64,000 nucleotides of DNA from Silene latifolia. Its lineage: Eukaryota; Streptophyta; Magnoliopsida; Caryophyllales; Caryophyllaceae. The notes below the pieces were generated by a model, which saw only the letters and a program-made list of their open reading frames with translations, was not told the origin of the DNA and searched no databases. The stretch spans positions 1,814,001 to 1,878,000 of the forward strand of contig NC_133526.1 of NCBI RefSeq assembly GCF_048544455.1. Reading direction: 5' to 3'. Positions 11,950 to 22,532 of the stretch are shown piece by piece. Made by a program: the position numbers and the translations under genes. Numbering within the stretch: position 1 is the first letter of the stretch; each line of letters opens with the position of its first letter.

Positions 11950-12441
11950 GATATAAAAGAGTGATTTACTTTATAACCCAAGGGGTTACTCCACCCATTG
12001 TCAATTGGTTTTGAAATGGAACATCTTTGGGCTTGTGAAGTGGACACTCTCTCCTACTAAGTGAGGCCGATCCAGGCTAATGTACGAATCTAACACGGTA
12101 TCAGAGCCCAATGTTTAGTCCCGGGTTATGAGGCGAAGACGGGTCGGAAAAGCGACGATGTTCTCATCCGAAAAAAGGTGAAACTGGGCCACAATTTGGC
12201 GGGTCCAAAAAAGCGACAATGTTCCTAGCTTCCCGCCCGACGAAACAGGTTCGAAAAGGAATGGTTGATGGATCGAAAAGAAGATCTTACATGTGAGGGG
12301 CCGTGTGAAAAAGCGCATGTTAGTCTCCCACATTGAATAAATAGGAAAGAGTGATCTACTCTAATTGGTTTTAGGATGGAATATTTTGGACTTCTGACAC
12401 TCTCGTATTTGATGGGTGTAACCCAGAACCATATACGAATC
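11950..12441 (+). mobile_element. TRIM-like small LTR element relic
   Basis: A CGGTATCAGAGCCC stretch at 12,096 resembles an initiator-Met tRNA primer-binding site and follows a sequence ending in AACA. Two LTR-like stretches surround it (about 11,950-12,095 and 12,318-12,441). They share AGAGTGAT-TACT, AATTGGTTTT, GACACTCTC and a TACGAATC end. The second starts TGTTAGTCTCCCACATTG just after a purine-rich stretch. The internal part is about 220 bp and non-coding, as in terminal-repeat retrotransposons in miniature. It is old and diverged. Confidence 0.5.
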
Positions 12442-12491
12442 TTTTTTTAATGCTTTTCATTTTCTAACTCACGAGCAGGTTAACTGAACTT

Positions 12492-12678
12492 CAGTTAGTC
12501 TTGCTAAGACGGGTCGGAGTAAGTGACGGGTAATGCTACTCACAAAATGGATAGGGGGGACAACGTGGGGGCACCCCCATGTGTTTCCCTCTCTCCTCTA
12601 TTTGGGTCATTTGTGAGAAGAAATGGTATCCGTCACTTCAAAATGACGGATACGTGCCGTCTTCAATGAGATTTTGTG
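12492..12678. mobile_element. MITE, Mutator-like family with CAGTTAGTCTTG end
   Basis: Starts CAGTTAGTCTTGCTAAGACGGG and ends in CGTCTTCAATGAGATTTTGTG, imperfect terminal inverted repeats around an AGACGG core. The same two ends occur at 14,398-14,555 and, with other interior sequence, at 48,764-48,947, where a 9-bp target duplication is clear. Here the flanks share only TGAACTT. Confidence 0.6.
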
Positions 12679-12901
12679 AACTTTAATACAGTATGAGAAG
12701 ACGTACAACTGTACCAGTAAGAGTTTGAAGCTCATACTTGCATAGTTTTAAGCAAATACCAAAAAAGTAACTTTAATGTAAAAAGAAGTGTTGAAATGGG
12801 TCTTGGATTTTCAAGTCTGAGATCAATGAATAATATGGTTAGCATTGTTTTATTAATTTGTATGATATAAAAATCTAGTAAGAAAAAATAGAGTAAATTA
12901 A

Positions 12902-13117
12902 GGTCATGTTTTTTTCGGTTTAATTTTAATTCTTATTCAGCTCACTTTAATTCAATTTAGCTCAATTCAATAATTTAATTCAGTTTGCTTCATTTTAGTT
13001 TATTTCAGCTCTATTCATCTCAGCAAATTTCAAATCAATTCAGCTCCATTTAACTCACTTCACTTTTTTTGATTCCACTTAGCTCACCATTCATTCAAAT
13101 TTCAAACGAATAGAGCC
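12902..13117. mobile_element. Tourist-like MITE with TTCAGCTCA-rich interior
   Basis: Ends GGTCATGTTTTTTTC and (inverted) GGCTCTATTCGTTT are flanked by TAA on both sides, the 3-bp target duplication of PIF/Harbinger elements. The interior is a sloppy low-complexity run of TTCAGCTCA/TTCAATT units. Related copies are at 49,292-49,452 and 57,461-59,141. Confidence 0.6.
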
Positions 13118-13232
13118 TAAGTTAAGTGGATATTTTAGGTGACAAATTATTTGAGTGAGCTTGAGGATATATGAGTTCGAGTTTGAAGAATGAAAAATTA
13201 GTGAAAAGATAAAGTGACATGCAGAAATTCAG

Positions 13233-13406
13233 TCTTTGATCAACTAATAAATGATTGTTCTACCTTAATCGGATGTCTCATCTTCGAGTCATAAAAATGC
13301 AACAAATCAACAATATTAAAACTCATAACTCGTGAGGGAGAGTTTGACGCCTAATAGGCTTATCCGACTCGAATTCAGATAAATGAACGGTATGCACCAA
13401 AAAAAA
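13233..13406 (+). mobile_element. tRNA-derived SINE, old copy
   Basis: A box-A-like GATCAACTAATAAATG and box-B-like CTTCGAGTC are followed by a body with GTGAGGGAGAGTTTGACGCC and CCGACTCGAATTCAGAT, ending in a short A-run. The same order is found in the younger copy at 32,615-32,786, so the two are one family. Confidence 0.6.
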
Positions 13407-14109
13407 GCTAAAATTTATAAAAACTGACTATTATAACAAATACTCCATACAATATAAAAAGAGAAATTGTTATGTATAAAGCCGACTTAAAATGGGACAA
13501 AAATAATAAAACAAGCCAACACAAAAATCTTCTTGTTCCTATTATTCCAAAATCAATCACTAGCATTCAGAAATCAATAGTTATCATTTATCAAATGAGA
13601 CGCTAGTTAGTCCAAGAAAAAATCAATGAGATGCTAGATAAAAAGAGCACAAACAATTAAAACAAATGATAGTCTCTATAAATACAAAATCTAAAAGAAT
13701 TAAAATCATTTTCTCTCATTTTCATATGGTCCTTCATAAATCCACTTACATTAAATACACACTTTTTATGTCCACTTCCTCCATTACCTCAGTCGGCTCA
13801 GGGCAACACTTCTCCGTCATTTAAGATCATCGTCTCATATAAAACAATTTTACAATAAAACATTGAAAAACAGTAACTATAAATTTTTCCATGCCCTTAT
13901 TATAAAATAAATGTGATTTGTACGAAATAAAAGCTACGGTATTTTGTTAACACAAATCCTTATTTAAGACTGGCACTATTTATCTTAAGTTTAAAACGGA
14001 TCAAATAACTACCACTTTCATACTTTCTTAGACTAAAGAATTAAAAGAGACTTATTGTTTAGTTAAAATATCGCTTAATTTTACGATCACGAATTCTCAT
14101 TTGTGCCGG

Positions 14110-14345
14110 ACATATCTAAACCTGACAAAATTTACTCGACCAAAATGACTCGATCGGAATAACCCAACCCGACACCCGAACTTGACCCGATCCAGTATAA
14201 CCCGACCCGAATTTTTATTGTTGCTAACAGATTATCAACAAATAACTTGATAATAGTTGACCTGAAAATGACCTGAATCCAAATAACCTGGCCCGAAATG
14301 TGCAGACCCAACCCAAAATTAACCCGACTCAATTGACCCATTTGC
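14110..14345. repeat. Degenerate AACCCGACCCGA-type tract
   Basis: Many short words such as ACCCGA, CCCGACC and GACCTGA are scattered over 230 bp. Similar words return at about 35,270-35,940. There is no fixed period, so it is low-complexity decay rather than a satellite. Confidence 0.5.
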
Positions 14346-14397
14346 TAAGTCACATACCCATAAACATAAACCACTTACATTAAATACACACTTTTTA

Positions 14398-14555
14398 CAG
14401 TTAGTCTTGCTGAAGACGGGTCGGAGCAAATGACGGGTAATGTCACTTACAAAACGGATAGAGAGACAAGGTGGGGGCACATGTGCTTCCTTCTCTCCCC
14501 TATTTGGGTCATTTATGAGAGGAAATGGTATCCTTCATTTAAATAAAATTTTGTG
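14398..14555. mobile_element. MITE, second copy of the CAGTTAGTCTTG family
   Basis: Ends CAGTTAGTCTTGCTGAAGACGG and ATTTTGTG match the copy at 12,492. The flanking DNA closely resembles 13,738-13,810, which lacks the insert, giving a natural empty-site comparison. Confidence 0.6.
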
Positions 14556-14606
14556 TTTAAGTCCACTACGTCACTGCAACACTTGTACCTCACTCAAGAA
14601 TAAAGA

Positions 14607-14895
14607 TCATCCCAATTTAAATCCTACCCAGATATTTAAATCCCATTATATAATCTGGGTAGTCACTCAATTTTTCTAATTCATCCTCTTTCTCTCAATT
14701 TCAATGCCTACCCCCAATTCAATTTTTAGGGTTCTAACTCTAGTAGTGCCAATTTAGTAATTTTTTTATCCTAATTTAAATCCTACCCAGATATTAAAAT
14801 CTTGTACTCAATTTTTCAAATTCATCCTCTTTATGCCTACCCCCAATTCAATTTCGAGGGTTCTAACTTTCAAATTCCCAATTTAGTAACTTTTG
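14607..14895 (+). repeat. 160-bp tandem duplication in the O-fucosyltransferase leader region
   Basis: A unit containing AATTTAAATCCTACCCAGAT, CTCAATTTTT, TTCATCCTCTTT, GCCTACCCCCAATTC and GGGTTCTAACT occurs twice, offset by 160 bp (for example 14,613 and 14,773). It ends about 30 bp before the start codon, so the leader or core promoter of that gene is probably duplicated. Confidence 0.7.
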
Positions 14896-14924
14896 ATTAT
14901 GAGTTAGTAGATAAACCTTAAAAA

Positions 14925-17900
14925 ATGCAATTTTCGGATGGTAATTGTAATGCTAATGCTGATTTTAATGAAAATGCTGATTTAGTTGTTAATAGTTATA
15001 ATAATAATAGCAAAATTGATGTTAAACAACAAAATATAAGTTGTTGGAGATCTAAAAGAAAGCCAATTTCATGGTCATTTGTGTGTGGGATTATGTTGTT
15101 TGGGTTTGGTTTAATTTCTTTGTTTACTGGACATGTTGTTTCTGATCTTGAGTACTACTCTCAAAGTTTGATTAAGAAGGGCATCTACAATACATGGGTA
15201 TTCTCTCTTTATTTTTATTTTTTTTACCAATTTACTCAGTCTGTCCTAATCATTTGTTTAACTTCGATTAAAATACCTTCTACGCTTATTATAATAGGTA
15301 AACAAATGACTGAAACGGAAAGAGTAGTACTAATTTTGGAAGTTATCAATAATGTAGTTACTGATGTTTTTGTTGATCATATATGTGCAAGTATTCATGG
15401 AGTTTGCAACAGTGTTGTGCTCCAGCTGAGTAGTATAGTATTAATATACATGTTGGTGGATTTTATTGGTTTCAGTTTTGTGGGTTGTTATTAGTATTTC
15501 CTTTTGTGTAGTTAATTATGCTCTCGTATTCTTTGAAATTGCTCCATTTGTTTTTGTCGCGATATTTAGGAGTGCAAGTCGGGTAGACTGTAGGGAAATG
15601 CCAATTAGGAATGATTTAGCCAGATTTAGAAATGTAGTAATTCCACTGAATTGGCCAAGAAAGGAAAATAACGCTACTACGTAGATACGAGGAAGTAGAT
15701 TTCAGACTAGAGGAGAGGGTGTACATTTCGGATTTTTGGTTATGAGGAAGTACATTTCAGACTGTCACAACTGTTAGCTTGGTATTCATAGTAGTTGTTT
15801 CTAGAAGTTAAGTCATAATAAATCCCATTGCTGTAGTTTTTTTGTTTAGAGCCGATTTGATGAGTGCTTGGTTCTTAGTAGTACTATTGTCACTTTTCTG
15901 ATGACAATGGCGGAGGGGGGCTGCTTGGTTAACATGTAGCTTTGTATCTGCATCGTGACTCTATTAGGAGTGGCAATTAGCCTATGATGAATTCTCTCGT
16001 GTTTGACTAGCCATTTTTAGGAATAATTTCACTTTTAGCAAAAAAGGAAAAAAATCTTCTGCTTAATGCAGGGAAATACGCACAATGATTGGGTTGGTAT
16101 GGGGTAGCCTGCTGAGAAAGCAGTGTGCGTGTAGGATTTCCGCTTTGTAAAGAGCATCGACAATGTGCTACTACTCTCTTAGAACCTTTTGTTTTTTTAC
16201 TTGCTTATCCAATGGCACTAGAGGGGATAACTGTAGTGTTGACTGTTGAGTGAGACGGTGAGTAATTCCATCATGGTGAGTTAGGTGGGTGGATTATCTT
16301 CAGTTGAGTATGCTTCTTGCTTTATGTGCTATTGATTGATGAGACTAGCTGCCCTCCGTCTCTTTCACATGCAGTTGCTTATAACCCGGTATAGCAAAGA
16401 GCATTTTGATTCCTGAGAGTGTTATATCTTTGTTCTAAATAGCTCTGCAAGTTTTGAAGCTGTTATCTGTGCGAATAATGTGATTTTCTGTTCTTGTAGG
16501 CTGCAAGCCATCGCGAACGAATTAATATATGGAAATCAAGTTATACAGAAGCTTATTATGGATGCAGTAAAAGAGGGCGACGTTTTCGTTGTAAGTGCAA
16601 TCTATTTTCGTTGTAAGTCTCATTTTATCCGCCTCTCCTACCTACTTCGTTGAATTCAAAAGTGTGTGTCCTTCCTTTTGGCTCTAAAAGATGAGAATAA
16701 TGGTTGAAATGGGGGGGAATGATATTCTTTATCGATAAAAAGCCGCCTCATCTTTTGCATTACCATTTCATATGTATCCCCTTCCTTCAGTTCTCTGTTA
16801 CAAAACCAGGTTTAGTTGGGTATATATGATGTATGAATGGACTATTGACTCTCCCCCGCTCCTACTCTGACATGTGATATTATCGGTGGCTTAATTTGAA
16901 AATGCGCCTCGGACATGCTCTAGCCTAAGGCTCAGTAAGTCACTAGCCAAAAGTCCTCGTTGTGCCTTCTGAATATGGTGTAGCTAGCAAGGCATTCGAT
17001 TATGCTATTAGCATCTTTCTAGTTCTTTTTTAATGCCCTTCTCTTTGCCCCATTACCTTTATTTGTAAGCCTCATTTAAAATCCAAAAAAGGGTATTGTT
17101 GCAGAAAAAGTTACTTTGAAAATACAAATTCGTTTGCGAAAACAGCGTCTTTTGTTTACAAGATTTGTGCTTTCGTCATGCTCCATGGTCCTCAGTGCTA
17201 CAAGGGCCTCAGTTCGCTTTGAGTCGTTTAAAAATAAGTTGAGTGGTACATGGTCATAAATTAATGCTCCTGTTGTGGTTCTATGTAGCGGCGGTTCCTG
17301 AGAGATTATCAAATGGCTATTTGCTTATAGCGACTAGTGGAGGGCTCAATCAACAAAGGACCGGGGTAAGTGGGAAGTCATATGTGTAACTATTAAGCTT
17401 GTAAACTTGTAAATGCTTCTTCGCATATTTATTCTTTTATTTTGTTTTCACAGATAACAGACGCTGTAGTTGTAGCTCGCATACTCAATGCTACTTTGGT
17501 AGTTCCTTCACTGGATCATAATTCATACTGGAAAGATGGGAGGTATAAGAACTTTGATTAAGTTGAATGCGGCCACCAAATAGAATAGAATAAATTTATA
17601 AATCATACCTTCGTAATCCTCTTTCTGATTTGTTTTTTCCTTCTGCTGTGTAGTGACTTCGCTGACATTTTTGATGTTGACTGGTTCATACATTCTCTTG
17701 CCAAAGATGTGAAAATTGTTAAAAGAGTGCCTGATAAAGTCATGAGATCTATGGAAAAGCCACCATATACCATGCGAGTGCCAAGAAAATCAACCCCGGA
17801 AGACTATATTGAGCTAGTCTTACCTATACTCTTGAGAAGACGTGTAAGAAAACTTTAGTTTCCCATGGTATATCAAATTTTATCTTTTTCTATACTTTCG

Positions 17901-20900
17901 CTAATATGACATTGAAAGGACTCCCAAACTAAATGCTTAAATCACGTGATCCTGTTCTAATAGAAGATATTCGAAGCCTGACAGTGCTTAGATGTGTGCA
18001 GGTTGTGCAGCTATACAAGTTTGACTATAGGCTGGCAAATGACCTTGATTCAGAACTTCAGAAGTTACGATGCCGTGTTAACTATCATGCTCTGAGATTT
18101 ACCAAGCCTATTCAGGAACTTGGTGCTAAAGTAGTCATGAGAATACGTCGAATGGCATCACGATTTATTGCTGTTCATGTAAGGTTGGTTTCATTGAGTT
18201 TAAAGTTTAAACTAGTTAATACGAAGGTTGATATAATTACGTTTGATTGTTCATGGAGCTCATTTACTCAGCTGCTTCTAGCCTTCTCGTTCTAAGTATA
18301 TTATCTCGTTCTAAGTATATTATCTCCGTATCTTTTGCGTTTGAGTTAAGTTCGGACTCTTCATTTTTAGTCAAGTCCCTGAGTCGGACCCTTGACACTT
18401 GGACATAGGTACGGACACTGGACACTCCGTTTTAGGCCAAAACATGAATTTTGGTCGAAAAATAGCCGTATCGGATACTTATAGACGAGTCCGAACAACA
18501 TAGCTTTTATATCTTTGTGATTAATGTGGGGACACTTGCCCACATGAGTTGGTCAAGGGCAGAATTTCCTTAGAAGTGAACTAACTTGCCTATAATAGAA
18601 ATGTAAACAACTTACTGCTCACTTTGAAATTCTAACTGTTGACTCAAGAACAAACTTGAATTGCATGCCATCATGGCTGGGGAATTGGATTAACTTAAAA
18701 TATCTTGTACAAATCTGAGGGTACAGTTTCTTCCTGCACTATGTTTGATAATTCAGAACTCGTGCAGATTCGAACCTGACATGCTGGCATTCTCAGGGTG
18801 CTACTATGGGGGAGGTGAAAAGGAAAGAAACGAGCTTCGTGAAATAAGGAAGCGTTGGGACACCTTACCGGTGAGCTCCTTTACCTTACTTTATCTTAAC
18901 ACAAAAACTTATATGAGACGGTTGTACATGTGGGACCAACCCCTTAACCCTATAAACAAGTAAGGAATGCATACGGATTTGGTTGGTTGCTCTCACGTTG
19001 ATATGAGACCATATCATACAAGACTTGTTGCCAAATTTATGTTTTTTTGGCTGCAGTCTCATGTCTTAGTCTTCTCAGTCTTAGTTTCAAATTTTCAACA
19101 ATTCCTATCCTGTGAATCTGTAGAAACCACTGGCTCGCCCTGATTAGATTGTTCTCATATACGTGATTAAGTTGTCCTTACCATTGCTCGGAGTTTGCTG
19201 AATATGATTTGCCATTGAAACTTTATACTTGCAACACCATGTCTTAGTTCAGTCGCCAGTGTGACAACTTTTACTCGTATTTTGGAGTACAAACTTCTAG
19301 ATTTCAACATTTTCCATTTTAACGAAATATTACACTTGTTCGTGCTTCTAGAGTTCTAGGCGAAGATCGTGTAAGCATCCATTCTGCCTTTACCTTTTCT
19401 TCTATATTTTGCCTCAAACGGAAAAAATAAATAAAAAAACTACCTCAATGTTAGCAACTTAGCATTTGTTCCTATGGTGGCTAATGACTGTATGATTATT
19501 GTTAGATATTCCTTTGTTGGTCGGACATGATGGCCATTTAGTTTTGAGAGTCGACCATTCTAGTAAAATAAATAATTTCGACCCAACTTCTGCAAATGTG
19601 TTGTAATCATTTTTCATCCGAAGTGTACTACAAAGTTTGCATGTAAAGTTACTCTTTTCCTTGGTAGCTGATACGCCATCAAATTCTTTTCCGTTTATGA
19701 CTTTATTCTACAATGTTTCACACGCCTAAACGGTTTTGAATGACATTCATGTTAGGCGACCCCAAATCATTTTGGGACTAAGGCTTTGTTGTTGTTGTTT
19801 ATCCTATTTTAAATTGTTCTTTATGTATGTAGGATTTGAGCCCACTTGAAGAGCGTAAAAGAGGGAAATGTCCGCTCACTCCCGAAGAAGTTGGTGTCAT
19901 GCTTAGAGCACTAGGCTTCAAAAATGATACCTATCTGTATGTGGCTTCTGGCGAAATCTATGGTGGGGAGGCCACTCTACAACCTCTGCGGGGACTTTTC
20001 CCCAACTTCTACACAAAAGATATGCTTGCTGCCGAGGAGTTGAAATCTCTGTTGCCCTTCGCTTCCCGCCTAGCTGCTATAGACTACATTGTGTGTGATG
20101 AGAGTGATGTCTTTGTCACCAACAACAATGGTAACATGGCAAAGATACTAGCAGGTCGAAGGTAAGAGCTCTTTACTCCGCACTTCCCTGAAATTTTATT
20201 CCGCTAATGTGTTGCTGAATACTCCCTGTGTCCCGGTCATTTGTTGTCCTTTTCCATATTGGGGTGTCTAATTGTTATCCAGAAAGAATGAACTTGATGA
20301 GCAATTTGATCATTCACACTCAATTTGTTCCACTTGTCATTTAATAATTGGTCATTCCCCTTTCCTTGGTCTTTGTGCCAAAACCAAAGGACAACAATTG
20401 ACCTGGACGGAGGGAGTAATAAATAAATCGTCTTCTTTCTTCCGTCAAGCTATCACTAACAAACATTTCCGAAGACTTAATATGCCGAATGCTGCTAAAC
20501 ATATCATGTCGTTTTTCTTGTGCGATATCATCTAGTGTTGGAAAATGTGAAACATAATAGTCGGTCTTTTTAACGAGGATGTTATCAATTAAAGAGCATT
20601 TTTTTTTCATATGGAGTAATGCTTAATCTATTATTACGCGTAAATTGGGATTATATAATATGTAAAAAATAACAAGAATCCTTTTATGAATTCTCGATGT
20701 TGTAGAGTTGTAAGATATCTCACTTACTAAGCATTTCGCGGATGTTATTCAGGCGGTACATGGGCCACAAGAGGACAATTAAACCCAATGCGAAAAAGCT
20801 TAGTGCTTTATTCATGTCTCGGGACACAATGGGGTGGAGTACATTTGCGAAAAAGGTCAAGTCGGCTCAGAGGGGCTTCATGGGAGAACCGGATGAAATG

Positions 20901-21104
20901 AAACTAGGAAAAGGAGACTTCCAAGAATTTCCTGCTGATTGCATATGCAAGAGGCGTATCAGGCCGTCTATTAATGGAACATCTGAAGACAACGGCGATG
21001 TTTCTGTTAGTGATGGCTGGCGTAAACTCGGAAACAAAACTGTTGGAGAGGGTTGGGGTTCCCCCAAGGACGCTGACGTAGATGAGTTTTTGCGACGGGT
21101 GTGA
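14925..21104 (+). CDS. O-fucosyltransferase family protein (GDP-fucose protein O-fucosyltransferase fold), nine exons
   Basis: Likely a Golgi type II membrane glycosyltransferase using GDP-fucose; the acceptor is not known. Exons by splice signals: 14,925-15,197; 16,500-16,590; 17,289-17,365; 17,454-17,542; 17,654-17,843; 18,002-18,183; 18,768-18,870; 19,833-20,161; 20,753-21,104. Phases close at every junction and give 561 residues, normal for the plant family. A basic stretch and one membrane segment lie at about residues 44-68. Family marks follow: ERINIWKS and YYGCSKRG (about 95-117), SNGYLLIATSGGLNQQR (about 128-145), FDVDWF, CRVNYHALRF, HVRFEPDMLAFSGC (about 299-312), LTPEEVG, and DYIVCDESDVFVTNN near 430. 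The start is the first ATG before the membrane anchor. The leader region is tandemly duplicated. Introns 1 and 8 carry Stowaway MITEs and intron 7 a SINE tail. The gene converges on the Agenet gene. Confidence 0.93.
15235..15324. mobile_element. Stowaway MITE in intron 1 of the O-fucosyltransferase gene
   Basis: TA-flanked, with complementary ends CTCAGTCTGTCCTAATCATTTG and CAAATGACTGAAACGGAAAGAG. It is about 90 bp. Confidence 0.7.
19725..19799 (+). repeat. SINE 3'-end fragment with TTG tail in intron 7
   Basis: ATTTTGGGACTAAGGCTTTG is followed by GTT repeats, the usual 3' end of TS-type plant SINEs. The 5' part is not recognisable. Confidence 0.45.
20222..20416. mobile_element. Stowaway MITE in intron 8
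   Basis: Starts CTCCCTGTGTCCCGGTCA and ends GACCTGGACGGAGGGAG, inverted complements, flanked by TA on each side. These are classic Tc1/mariner-derived Stowaway ends; length 195 bp. Confidence 0.85.
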
Positions 21105-22532
21105 TTGTGAAAACTTGTAGCTACAGTGACCATCTTTTTTTTTTATCAAAATCATACCTAAAGGCGGTGTTAGCGTTGATGCAGTGTTTTTGACGGGGTT
21201 TGTCAGTTAAATGTGAGCTAGATTGATGTAAATATCAGGCTAGAAAGGAAATTGTCCAAAGATCGAATCTTGAGATGTAAAACCGACTCTAAAACCATCT
21301 TATTTTATGTCTATAGATTTATAATCAAGGAAATTATGTTTCAATCAATGGAACCTCTCGTTAATCGTAATAGATGTACGTACAATTACATACTCCATGC
21401 CAAATTCATCCTTAGACAGCAACTGCTATAGCCTATAGGTCGTGGAGTATATGAGTGTATGACTCAATCTAGGGCCGTATGGGAGATTTCGGTGACGGCG
21501 TATGAAATCTCAAAAAGGTGCCGTATGGGAGACTACATATTTTTTTTACGTACAATTACATATTTTTTTTACGATTACACAATTAAATATCGTAATTATA
21601 GCATAAAACTTGACACTCCTGGTTCGAGTCATGTTTTACTTCAGCAAAGCGCGTAAGATTTTAGTTTAAGAACATTTATTTTTAATTCAACTTCTTCACA
21701 TTTTAAGACTTTTGCTTTATTTTGTAATCAATTTTGCGCTTAATAGCTAATAGTTGTAATTTGATAACTTGTGTTTTTAAGTTAAACTCACGAGAGATGA
21801 ATACTTTGTGAAGGGGGGTCCTAGCGATGTAGGATTGACGCCATGGGGCGAGCCAAATGGTAGGATCATGATCAGCGGCGAATAATTATAGGCATCAGGG
21901 GAGAGCGGGACGTAGTAAGAGGGAGTAGTCAGTGAAAGTAAGAAATTAAAAGAAAAAATTGGGCTTTGTTTTAGTTGGGCCTGTCTTACAGTAAGAGTGG
22001 TCTTATAGAACAATTTTCCGACCATATGAAACCCTAATCACGAATCAACCGGAGATCCCATCAGCACTTCACACCTTCAAAATGTTCCCTGACTCCAGAG
22101 TCCATACATCACATTTAAAGACAACTAGTCCTCAAATCTCAAATATCCGAAATCGTGTTCTCAAAAGAAGTCGACAATTATTGAACAAAGAAGCACATTG
22201 TTATAGAGAGGCATCTTGACGCCTAACTATACCAAGTGCAATCATGTGCTCTACAATTGTTGGGAGGCCCTAAGAGTAGGCTCCCCAATCTACATGACCC
22301 TACATTTAAATTAAAAACATCTACACAACAGATTTTACTGCTGAATTACGGTAAATGCAAGTCTTACCTCCTAAATGCAAACTATAAATATACATACAGA
22401 ATGTAGATATAGCCTAATAAATCAGTAGCTTGTTCGTTCTTCCAGAACAGTACTGGGATGGATAATCCTCGTGGTTTTTCGTCTCACGTGGTTATTTTCC
22501 TGTAACAAGGAGGACGATAACATTGTCATGTT
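21105..22532. other. Convergent intergenic spacer
   Basis: Contains the 3' untranslated regions of the two tail-to-tail genes. A stretch at 21,480-21,540 repeats the words GCCGTATGGGAGA and TATGAAATCTCAAAA. I recognise no element and see no gene. Confidence 0.5.

Larger units (their letters stand above)
11681..14600. other. Gene-free spacer filled with small decayed elements
   Basis: No host coding sequence seen. It holds a TRIM-like LTR relic, two related MITEs, a Tourist MITE, a SINE and a CCCGA-rich degenerate tract, each listed separately. The remaining stretches are AT-rich without recognisable features. Confidence 0.6.

Noticed and set aside
15466-15684. Open frame in the first intron of the O-fucosyltransferase gene
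   Set aside because: It lies between a good donor at 15,198 and the next family-matching exon, and its sequence matches nothing in the family.
17933-18001. In-frame upstream extension of O-fucosyltransferase exon 6 from the ATG at 17,933
   Set aside because: The acceptor at 18,000-18,001 restores the expected VVQLYKFDYRLAN junction in phase; the upstream residues do not fit.
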